Of a DNA stretch of 64,000 nt, positions 44,514 to 54,713 are shown in pieces. The stretch is from Clarireedia homoeocarpa (Eukaryota > Ascomycota > Leotiomycetes > Helotiales > Rutstroemiaceae). The notes beneath the pieces were generated by a model. It did not search any database. It was given only the letters and a program-made list of their open reading frames with translations, and was not told the origin of the DNA. Each line of letters begins with the position of its first letter. The first letter of the stretch is position 1. The position numbers were made by a program, and so were the translations under genes. The stretch spans positions 174,685 through 238,684 of the forward strand of contig LNKV01000052.1 in the NCBI GenBank assembly GCA_001465935.1. The letters are read 5' to 3'.

Positions 44514-47500
44514 ATGGACCATCAGATCAACTTCTCTGGAGGCAATAACCATGGCGCACAAGTTGGTAATAATTCTGGAACAATAAATTTCCAATCTAGT
44601 GTGTTCTTCCCTCAGATCCTAATATCAAATCTACAAGAAACTGATACCCTCTAGATCAAGAAAATCCGCTTAGCCGCCTACCATTTGCAACGAATGCACC
44701 GTTCAATTCGTACAACAGCCAACATGAGCCCACCTGCCTCCTTGACACCCGAGTCGACCTTCTACAAGAGATATATGAGTGGGCCGATGGGCAAGATGAG
44801 CGGTGCATCTTCTGGCTAAATGGCTTGGCTGGCACAGGAAAGTCAACAATTGCGCGTACCGTCGCCCGCATATATTTCGATCAGAATCGTCTTGGAGCCA
44901 GCTTCTTCTTTTCTAGAGGCGGTGGAGACGTTGGTCATGCTAGCAAATTCTTCACGAGTCTCGCTGTACAGCTTGCATACAATATACCATCTCTCCAACG
45001 TTATATCAGCGATGCCATTACAGAGCGGGGTGATATTGCGAGCCAGTCCTTCCGCGAGCAGTGGCGCCAGCTCGTCCTTCGTCCATTGTCAAGATTAGAT
45101 GGAATTACATCTCCATATTCATACGTGCTTATTATAGACGCTCTTGACGAGTGCGATAATGAAAATGATATTCAGATGATTCTACAACTTTTGGCTATGG
45201 CTCGAGAATTAAAGACGATACAACTTCGAGTCTTTCTAACTAGCAGACCTGAAATTGCAATCCGATATGGTATATACCAGATACCGCAAGCTGAACATTG
45301 CGACTTTATACTCCATAATATATCACCGTCGATTATTAATCATGATATATATATTTTTCTAGAACACAAGCTGAGTAAAATTAGGCAAGAACGGACTATC
45401 GGAGATAGGTGGCCAGACGAGCAGACTCTCGAAAAACTGGTCCAAAATGCTAGTGGCCTTTTCATTTGGGCTGCAACAGCTTGTCGATTCATCTATGAAG
45501 GGAAAAAATTCGCACACAAGCGACTAGATACAATTCTGAAAGGCAGTAGTAGTACTATTATACCTCCGGAGAAGCATCTCGACGAGATATATATTACTGT
45601 CCTTAAAAGTTCTATTTCCTCGAACTATGATGCCGAAGAAAAAGAAGAATTGTATAAAATACTGAAATCTATACTTGGAAGTATAGTGGTCTTATTCTCA
45701 CCTCTTTCTATTTTCTCATTAAGCAGCTTGTTAAATCTTCCAAAGGAAGATATTGATCAAGCAGTTGAAGATCTTCATTCAATCTTAAATATCCCAGAGG
45801 ACCGAAATCACTCAATTCGTCTACACCATCCTTCATTTCGCGACTTCCTCCTTAAGAAAGAACGATGTGAGGACCCGAATTTCTGGGTAGATGAGAAGCA
45901 GATGCACCAGACCTTAGCTTTTAACTGTATAAGGCTTATGTCTACCTTTCTTAAACAAGATGTTTGCAAACAAAAGGCACCCGGTACACTTGTAACTGCT
46001 ATAAGAACTCGAGTAGAGGACTACCTTTCTCCAGAGGTTAGATATGCATGTATCTACTGGGTTCAGCATCTTCAGAAAGGCGGAATTCAGCTTCAAGACA
46101 ATGACCAAGTCTATCAGTTTCTCCAAGTACATCTCCTCCATTGGCTTGAGGCTCTTAGTTGGATTGGGAAGATTTCAGAGGGTATTGTTGTGATAAGTTC
46201 TTTAGAATCCTATATTTCAGTGAGTTACATTAATTTTTTAAGGATTTAACTAATAAATACTATAGGCTATTGAACAGTCCAAATTTTACACTTTTATTCA
46301 TGACGCAAAACGATTTGTTCTTCATAATCGGATAGGAATTGAACAGGCTCCACTTCAATTATATTGCTCAGCCCTTTTTTTTGCTCCAGAGGAAAGTATT
46401 ATTCGGAAAACATTTCAACAGTGTATTCCTGATTGGATTTACAAGATATCAAGGACAAGATTAAATTGGAGTCCTGTTCTACAGACGCTCGAGGGACATA
46501 CTGACTCGGTTACGTCGGTCGCCTTTTCTCCAGATGGCAAGATAGTTGCATCGGGCTCTCTCGATAACACGATCCGGCTCTGGGATACAGCAACAGGCGA
46601 GCTGCAGCAGACGCTCGAGGGACATACTGACTCGGTTTGGTCGGTCGCCTTTTCTCCAGATGGCAAGATAGTTGCATCGGGCTCTCTCGATAAGACGATC
46701 CGGCTCTGGGATACAGCAACAGGCGAGCTGCAGCAGACGCTCGAGGGACATACTGACTCGGTTTGGTCGGTCGCCTTTTCTCCAGATGGCAAGATAGTTG
46801 CATCGGGCTCTCTCGATAAGACGATCCGGCTCTGGGATACAGCAACAGGCGAGCTGCAGCAGACGCTCGAGGGACATACTGNNNNNNNNNNNNNNNNNNN
46901 NNNNNNNNNNNNNNNNNNNNNNNNNNNNNNNNNNNNNNNNNNNNNNNNNNNNNNNNNNNNNNNNNNNNNNNNNNNNNNNNNNNNNNNNNNNNNNNNNNNN
47001 NNNNNNNNNNNNNNNNNNNNNNNNNNNNNNNNNNNNNNNNNNNNNNNNNNNNNNNNNNNNNNNNNNNNNNNNNNNNNNNNNNNNNNNNNNNNNNNNNNNN
47101 NNNNCGGCTCTGGGATACAGCAACAGGCGAGCTGCAGCAGACGCTCGAGGGACATACTGACTCGGTTTGGTCGGTCGCCTTTTCTCCAGATGGCAAGATA
47201 GTTGCATCGGGCTCTCTCGATAAGACGATCCGGCTCTGGGATACAGCAACAGTCGAGCTGCAGCAGACGCTCGAGAGACATACTGACGAGGTTACGTCGG
47301 TCGCCTTTTCTCCAGATGGCAAGATAGTTGCATCGGGCTCTCTCGATAAGACGATCCGGCTCTGGGATACAGCAACAGTCGAGCTGCAGCAGACGCTCGA
47401 GAGACATACTGACGAGGTTACGTCGGTCGCCTTTTCTCCAGATGGCAAGATAGTTGCATCGGGCTCTCTCGATAAGACGATCCGGCTCTGGGATACAGCA

Positions 47501-48130
47501 ACAGTCGAGCTGCAGCAGACGCTCGAGAGACATACTGACGAGGTTACGTCGGTCGCCTTTTCTCCAGATGGCAAGATAGTTGCATCGGGCTCTCTCGATA
47601 AGACGATCCGGCTCTGGGATACAGCAACAGGCGAGCTGCAGCAGACGCTCGAGGGACATACTGGCTCGGTTAGGTCGGTCGTCTTTTCTCCAGATGGCAA
47701 GATAGTTGCATCGGGCTCTGGCGATAACACGATCCGGCTCTGGGATACAGCAACAGGCGAGCTGCAGCAGACGCTCGAGGGACATACTGGCTCGGTTTGG
47801 TCGGTCGTCTTTTCTCCAGATGGCAAGATAGTTGCATCGTGCTCTATTGATGACGCGGTCCGGCTCTGGGATACAGCAACAGGCGAGCTGCAGCAGACGC
47901 TCGAGGGACACATAAGCGCTTTGGCGTCCTCGCCTTTCAATCAATATTTTATTTCAAGTTCTTGGATAAGTGAAAATATAGATATAGGAATGCGAAATAT
48001 TCTCTGGTTACCTCCTGATTATCGACCACATACTACATCTGTTTGCAACGGAATCATAGTTATGGGACACTCGTCTGGTAGTATTTTCTTTTTGAAACTT
48101 GGACTTGGGAATCTTATATTATCTAACTGA
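44514..48130 (+). CDS. NACHT-WD40 NLR with an N-terminal amyloid motif (contains an assembly gap)
   Basis: Exon 1 44514-44598, intron of 56 bp, exon 2 44655-46219, intron of 46 bp, exon 3 46266-48130. The N-terminus (residues about 5-26) is FSGGNNHGAQVGNNSGTI, matching the C-terminal motif of the SesB-type neighbour. The NACHT domain follows with Walker A GLAGTGKST (about residue 85) and Walker B LIIDALDEC (about 185). A helical linker, then 10 or more near-identical 42-residue WD40 repeats ending at WLPPDYRPH and a short tail. A 223-bp N run interrupts the repeats and the frame shifts by two across it, so the gap length is not real. Function: repeat-based ligand sensor that nucleates the effector. 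Confidence 0.88.
46491..47908 (+). repeat. 126-bp WD40 repeat array
   Basis: Unit starts at 46491, 46617, 46743 and 46869 before the gap, and 47147, 47273, 47399, 47525, 47651 and 47777 after it. Units are nearly identical at DNA level apart from a few codons. Confidence 0.95.
46882..47104. other. Assembly gap (223 N)
   Basis: Unknown bases inside the WD40 array. The distance across it (278 bp between equivalent positions) is neither a multiple of 126 nor of 3, so the true copy number is unresolved. Confidence 0.99.
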
Positions 48131-48660
48131 AAAAGAATTTCAGCATATATACTAAATGTTATACATTTTACTTTGCCTTTATAATATTATTTCTTTTTCT
48201 TTTTCTCTCTCTATAATAGAGAGGTTGGGGGAAGCTTGTGATTATATAAAATTTTTATTTGCCACCTTGATTCTAGCAAGTTCCATTTATATCATATGGT
48301 TATCTCACATAAAGAAACCAAAAAAATTTCAAAGGACACATTTTCAGTCCAATATATTATTAGAATCAGAGGTTTTAAAAGATAATATATATCTACTCCG
48401 AGTTCTGTATCAAGACCCACTGAGTAGCTACTACCATTGTCTACTTTCACCTTCTATTACCGGTAAACAATTCGTCTCTAGCTTGATTGATATATCTCCA
48501 CATATATCCTTGAGAGAGTAGAAACTAAATGTATTCGTAGTTTACTGATCTTATATATATTACATATTTGCCCTTTATCATTTCGCAAAATTCGAATTTG
48601 TCAAACTTATAAACAAAAGCCGAATACCTGCTAGCCTCGAGAAAGGATCAGATCATTATA
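48131..48660. other. AT-rich 3' region of the NLR
   Basis: An ORF of 121 aa (48156-48521) has one hydrophobic segment but no recognisable family and low-complexity T-rich composition; not called as a gene. Confidence 0.4.
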
Positions 48661-49389
48661 TTATAATCCCCTTCGAAAAAAGCTTGCCCTCGAATATTGG
48701 GTCATTTCCTTACTTCCGTTTAGCTCGTCGTAATTGTCTACCCCATCCTCCCATTTCCTAATCCATTTCAAAAGGTTCTCTGGTGGCCCGAGAAAATTCG
48801 GGTGAGCTAAATGGAAATCTCGAATTTTATGAGGTGAATATTTGAAATCTGAGGCCGGGTAATACTTCGGGTCCTCATCGACACCCAGCCAATCTGCCCT
48901 ATATTCCAGCTTATTGTACCTCTTCCGTACCGCCCGAATGTTATCCACTTCCCATTCATCTTCGCCAGTGATATTGACTGTATTGGAAGCGTCAGTTATC
49001 GCATTGTCGGCGTGTATATCCAAGGTTTTGGAAAGGATAGAAGCGTGAAGATGTTCTGGAACATGATCCAACTGTAAAGTGATTTTGTACGTTGTCTCAT
49101 TTTCGATTATAGCATATTTTATAAGACCTTGAAGTGGCCATTCGTGATATTCGGCTATTGATACGGATTCGATCATATCGCAGGAATTTCGAAGGGTTTG
49201 GAAAGTGTAAGAACAGTCGTTTCGAGACTGCTTATTCTTCATCTTGTGTTGCGTAGCCAAAGGCAGTGAACAGCTGTGACGCTGTCTAAGACGACTTTTG
49301 GGGTTGTTCTTAGGAGCTAATGCTGAAGCGTCATCGAGAGACGATAGCTGTAGCTTTTGTCGTTTTGCAGGTTGTGGGTTGTCATCCAT
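48661..49389 (-). CDS. Chromodomain-like protein, 242 aa
   Basis: The C-terminal 100 residues fit a fungal chromo-like fold: DEWEVDNIRAVRKRYNKLEY, RADWLGVDEDPKYYPASDF, and PPENLLKWIRKWEDG. The central block (AEYHEWPLQGLIKY and VPEHLHASILSKTL) is shared with the SANT/Myb protein at 49822, which has AEYQEWPFQGFLKR and VPEHLHLPVLSEAL. So the two neighbours share an ancestral middle domain joined to different C-terminal modules. Presumed nuclear, chromatin-related. Single exon as read; extra 5' exons cannot be excluded. Confidence 0.7.
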   Translation of the reverse strand: MDDNPQPAKRQKLQLSSLDDASALAPKNNPKSRLRQRHSCSLPLATQHKMKNKQSRNDCSYTFQTLRNSCDMIESVSIAEYHEWPLQGLIKYAIIENETTYKITLQLDHVPEHLHASILSKTLDIHADNAITDASNTVNITGEDEWEVDNIRAVRKRYNKLEYRADWLGVDEDPKYYPASDFKYSPHKIRDFHLAHPNFLGPPENLLKWIRKWEDGVDNYDELNGSKEMTQYSRASFFRRGL

Positions 49390-49821
49390 GCTGTTTGTAT
49401 CAGGAATGTTATGCTCGAAGGGACAGCCTTCTGGGCTGGCTAGGTATCACCTCTTAGGATCTAATGGGGTTTGAGGAATTAGATAGGAGCTTCCGCTTTG
49501 CAGGCAGGATAGTGTTACGAAGTCAGGAACATGTGACCATGGGAACCTTAAGCTCAGAGATTGGATAGGCCAATCACAGTAGAGTCCCATGTACAGAGGT
49601 CACATGATCTTGAGGAGCGGACGGATCTTGGGTGTTCCCAGGGCTCCTGGAGCGACAGGATTCTGAGCGTTCCTCAGGCTCCTAAGTATGAAGGTCTGTA
49701 TAAGCAAAATGTATTTTATTAGTATATAGAGCTTTGTACCTTATACACAACCCTATGTCCTCTACCACTTCCAGGTGACTAGAGTGATCGGCGATGTAAC
49801 AGATAGTATGAGATGTGGTCA

Positions 49822-51413
49822 TCACCTCTTGAGTTTCGTAGAATACTGCACCTGGATCGCGGCTGGAGTCCGATGTGGCAAGGCATGATGAACTTCCTCC
49901 CAGGAGCAACCATCACCCTTCATTCTCACTATCGTCTCGTGTTCTCTTGGTTCCCAACGAACACGCTTCCCCTTGGCCCGCAATCTTGCCGGCTGTACCT
50001 TGGAATGTAGAATGCCGCGAGGGGGCAGGGTTTGCGCAACTTTCCCAGTACCCAATGCTTCAGAAAGTACAGGGAGATGGAGATGCTCTGGAACATCCTG
50101 CAATCGAAACTCAAGATTGTAGATAGCATCATTCCCAATCCTGGTACGTTTAAGAAATCCTTGGAAAGGCCATTCCTGATATTCGGCAGTTGATGCTGGC
50201 TCTACAAGAGGGGGTCTTTGTGCGGATCGTAGTGAATGGCAATGATTGCCATTGCTGGCTGCTGGTGAATGCTCATCAAAGTCTGATGTGGAAGAGCTAA
50301 TCATAGGAGATGGAGCAGTAAAGGATGGACTATCGATGCGACGCGGCCGGAGACGACTTTCTACACCATTATGTCGGGATGAGGTTTGCTCGTTGTTGAT
50401 AGAAAGTGACCGAGTTCTTCGCTGCTTTGTAGGTCGCATGTCGTTATCAATCTCGGTTTCTGATAGATATCGCCGTTTCCTGTATTCCTGCTCTTCCCCC
50501 TCCTTCGTGTATGGCACAGCTATATCTCCGTGCTGCTGGAGGCATCGTTCCACATTCTTTTCTTGGAAATATGGTTCAGGTGTATGCTCAAGCTCCTCTA
50601 ATGTAGGATAACTGGGACCACTCTGGTCTTGATCGCAAGTAGTCTGCGGATGCGATGACTCGATTAGATAATCCGAATGAGGAGAAAGGGAGCCGCCTGT
50701 TGAGAGATTCTCTTGCTCATCCGATTTTGCAAATTGCTTCGCTTGGCAGCTAAAGGGACTTCTCTCACTTTCTGTCTGATTGCTTTCCAATACAACGGGA
50801 GGAGTATGATTTGCTGATAGCTTAGGTGTGCCTTGCCTGCTTTCACTGTTACCAGGCAAATCCATATCTGCAGTATGTGAGATCAGAAGATTGTTTTATC
50901 ATCGTTATCAAGAGCTAACATGCATACCTTGAATATCCTGACTTTGGGGAAGTCCTATCAAGGCTCCCAGGTATAATTGAGGATCAAGGATTGTCTCTGT
51001 TGAGATAGAACCGTTATTGTCGATACTCTGAAAAGCTATCTCATCATCCCGGACCTTCTGTCCCAAACTCAAGACCTCTTGTGGGTTCGCTTGCAATAGG
51101 CCATATCGTGTAGAAAGATCGAAGTTGAATCCATCGTCGGCATTGTTTCCTGTATCGCTATGGTAAACAGTGTTGATTTCTATACAAAATGGTCAGTTAC
51201 TATCACTAGAAGGAGAGTATATCAATGCCTCAAAAATGGAGCTAGCGTACCTCGATCTTCCGAGCTATAGCCTGAATCGTCATCGCCATTTCTTCTCCCT
51301 AACTCAATACGTGGCTCCTCGGTGGGAAGAATGCATTGCTTCTGAGGAGTTGCCCTCTTGGAACGTGGGGCAGTTGGTATATAGGTATAAGGAATAGGTT
51401 GAAAAGAAGTCAT
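49822..51413 (-). CDS. SANT/Myb-like protein, complete, 486 aa
   Basis: Exons 51413-51251, 51179-50928 and 50867-49822 (introns 71 and 59 bp) join in frame. A long disordered Ser/Pro/Gln-rich N-terminal region leads to the AEYQEWPFQGFLKR and VPEHLHLPVLSEAL block, then a C-terminal SANT domain (RVRWEPREHETIVRMKGDG, GCSWEEVHHALPHRT). Same family as the partial gene at the window start, in opposite orientation. Likely DNA-binding regulator; the target is unknown. The single-domain C-terminal SANT is typical of a fungal lineage-expanded group. Confidence 0.8.
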
Positions 51414-53850
51414 TTTGAGGGATGTGAAAGTGATTGACGATATTCAGGAAACTGCCTGCTTTCTGTGGCTACTAATATCAAGTCGAATTGCTCGGATGAG
51501 GAATACAGAAAAGCAGAAGCGGGGAAAACAAAAGTTTAAATGCATTTTTCGGGCTACCTACTTAAAACGCACTCTCTGGGGCCTTCTGCGTACTCTCGTC
51601 ATGCTTTCGCTTATTTCAACCTGCGACTCTCCTCAGCTCTCCATCATGCAGGCTATAACCGGCGGACGCTCCCATCACAGAAATAAACAGCTCCAAGAGA
51701 ACTACATCCTGGCAGAAATATCAAGCATATCGCACTACCAACCCACTTCCACACCCTACCACGGCCCCTGTAACCACCCATGTCCATCCATGTATGCCTC
51801 AAGTTATTGAACCGCCAGTGTTTGGCCGTTTGTTTTACAATACGTAGGAGACTAGAGCGTCTTTGATGGAGATCGCCCTGTCTCATCATAGATCAGCCCA
51901 AGTCAAGGCATACGCCGCCTATTACTCGTCTTGGAATGCGGAAAGCTTGTCCGATTTGTTCTGCTTTACGACGAAGCAATTCGTAACACGGCTGAGCAAC
52001 CAAGTAGGTACATCACTATTGTGAGGCATTTCTGCGATTAGACGATACGTGGCGAGGGCCAGGGAAGACCGAAAAAAGCCCCTCGTCAGCAACGCTGTCG
52101 AGAATGTAGTCGAGGGGGTTGGAGACGTGCAACGGCAAGGAGGACAGAGGTGAATTGGACTTCGATGTGGACCTCAGCGTGCACTTTGGCTCGTGCGATC
52201 AAAATTGTCGAATTCGCAGTAGCAGGTTGACTTGGATCGCTAGAAAGGCCATCCTCTGCAAGCTTCCGCGCACCCTCATGATGCCAACACCTTGATCCTG
52301 ACATAGCCCTTCTCGCGCAAGACATATCCCTAATGTCATTTCTCGGTCATCGGTGACAAAGCGTACATATTCCCAATGGCCCCTTCTCGCCTCTCCAGTA
52401 TACCAAAAGAACCTTCCCTTTGTAGATACGAGACTGCGCAGCTCCAGGTGACCGTGTATCCACTCCGGCGGCAACAAACCATCCTATCAAAAATAGGATA
52501 TTGAGCTTGTGACCCTTCCAAGCTCAATGTAAGATCCATCCTTGTAATATGACCATGGCCCCGAACAGAGCCTGTTCCGAGATCATACGACCTACCCCTT
52601 ATAGACCCATGAAGCGACGTAGGCCTTAAATCACCAGCGTTTCGTCGTCGATACTCGGAAGATCGCAATCTATAGTAGGAAATCGAGATTTGTAGTTTGA
52701 GAGAGGCAATGCTGTCGAGATTTTCAGCTGCGGTGAGAATGATGTAAGGGGAGATTGGAGATGGGTCGGTGGGGGAAGACGCTTGTGACGTATAGGGGGT
52801 TTGAATGATCAGTCCAATCTATTCAGCTTACAGCCATCTTCCGAGTAGCTAAGCCCGAACAACTATCCCTTTGCAGAAATGAGACCCCGCAGCGTAGATT
52901 ATGCTGTGCCTATTCTAACGCCGCGGAAGTCCTTCTGTGAGCCAATTGGTCCTCGGAACAACCTCAATCACAAGATCTATCCTTCCAATATGCAAGAACT
53001 GCGGATCGAGCTCCTTCCGAGGTCGTATAATCTATCTTCTCGTAATCTTCCATATTGGCCTGCCTGCTTGTGATCTATTCTGCCAACGCCGACGTTTCGT
53101 ATTCGGTCCGTAGAATGCTCAGGAGAGCCTGCGACGTTGCCATTTTCATACAGATCGTCATCTGCCATAGCCATGAGTCTGGCAGAAATCGGTCCTTCTC
53201 GTTACAGATCAGCCTGGATACAGGGATATAGCGCATATAGTCGTCACACCGACTTCAAGGGCTCACCGAAATCCTTACCCAACGTATAATGTAACAGCAC
53301 AATCAGACGGAAGCTGGCCACATCGTCGTGAGGCATTTCTTCTATTGGCCAGGTCATATCGTATAGAGATGATGCCAAGGGCAAGTCTCCCCTATCGCGG
53401 TCACCGAGCAGGTATTGCCGTGAGGATTGGGATAACGTAGTATTGAGGCGAAGGAGGCGAGGGCAGCGAGTTGGGCTCACGCTCGTATCTCGGGCAATGA
53501 GATGCCATCTAGAGGAACGATCGCCATCGTAACAGTCACAAGCATCGAACTCCAAAGTAGCAGATCGAGGAAGTTCGAGGGGTTTGGCTTCAAACCGGCC
53601 GTAGTATCAAGGCTGTTCAGCTGTGATGAGGTATACTGAGTGGGTCTCAGTAGAGGAGAGGAGCCGATGGCGTATGACGAGGTCAAGCGGCCGAAAGAGG
53701 GGTGTTAGGAGAGGATTGAGGAAGAAGATGGTTGAGAAGAGGGGAGCACGAACTTTTATAGATGTTGAAAGCGGCGGCCGGCCCGTGCACGCACCTTGCC
53801 TGTTGCGGCGGCCGCTAAACTCGGGGGGGCAAACCGCAACACTGAGATAA
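51414..53850. other. 2.4 kb of decayed or unassigned sequence
   Basis: Several short minus-strand open stretches look gene-derived but lie in different frames: about 52200-52477 (RGHWEYVRFVTDDREMTLGI), about 52500-52668, about 52977-53174 and about 53244-53555 (SFRLIVLLHYTLGKDFG). I could not place them in a family or join them without stops. The best reading is one or two decayed genes on the minus strand. The last 80 bp (53770-53850) is unusually GC-rich. Confidence 0.4.
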
Positions 53851-53854
53851 TATT

Positions 53855-54180
53855 CTTATAATAAAAATATTAATAGAATTTATTTTTTCTTACTTTATTT
53901 TAAAATATTTACTAGTTATTAAATTTAAATATAGAAATTATAAAGTTTATTATAAAAGATTTAATTATAAAAATATAACTTTTTATTATTAATATTATAA
54001 TTAAGATAATTCTCTAAACTATTTTATTATTTATAAAATAATATTACTATCTTTTAATCTTTTTATTTTAGTATATTACTTGAACTTTATATAATAAATA
54101 TTAAATATTATTAAAAGTATAAAAGTCTTTATTAAATAGTATATAAGAACCCGCTTCTTTATATATCTTTAGATCTCTCT
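53855..54180. other. AT-rich island
   Basis: Over 80% A+T, starting abruptly after a GC-rich block. No ORF. Consistent with a RIP-mutated transposon relic. Confidence 0.65.
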
Positions 54181-54419
54181 TTATACTACCCCTCTCTTTC
54201 GAGTCTATCTTAATCTCCCCTCTCCCCCTTTCCTTATTCTACAATATCTACCGACAGAAAATATATAGCCTCTAGGTACATTATATAAGTTTAAGATGCT
54301 CATAACAGTATCCCCCTGCCTGGCTGCCGCAGTAATACGTCCGAATTGTCTGGTAATTATGTATTTAAATTGTATATAGCTACGCAGGCACGCTGAATAC
54401 CCCCCGGGAGGTTCAGTGG

Positions 54420-54438
54420 CACGTGCTATAAGCACGTG
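54420..54438. promoter_or_regulatory. Perfect 8-bp-arm palindrome CACGTGCT-ATA-AGCACGTG
   Basis: Two inward-facing CACGTG E-boxes, 276 bp upstream of the HET-domain ATG. CACGTG is the core bound by bHLH factors such as Pho4 or Cbf1. A (CAAT)n microsatellite follows at about 54461. Confidence 0.4.
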
Positions 54439-54713
54439 GCCAGCCCAGCGCTTAAATAATCAATCAATCAATCAATTAGCGCTAGCCCAGCCTTGTCGAG
54501 TCTGAGTCCGAGTCGGGGGTCTGATCTTCAGCCACCAACTTCCTCGACGACGCTGTGTAAGACAACGGTCTTGAGGTTTTGAAACCGACAACCTTAAATT
54601 CACCTCAGTTCTCAGCACACCATCCATTCCGTTTTTTTTGGCCTCTGCACCACTCTTTGCCCCTACCACATTTTCCTGGCTCCCCGGGCCTGACTGACAC
54701 AAGTCTGGGCGAC

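Noticed and set aside
46439..47944. Very long minus-strand ORFs (about 500 and 476 aa) opposite the NLR
   Set aside because: They are antisense shadows of the 126-bp WD40 repeats, whose sequence lacks stops in several frames, and they run through the N gap.
48156..48521. 121-aa ORF after the NLR
   Set aside because: T-rich low-complexity composition, no family, and sits in the expected 3' UTR.
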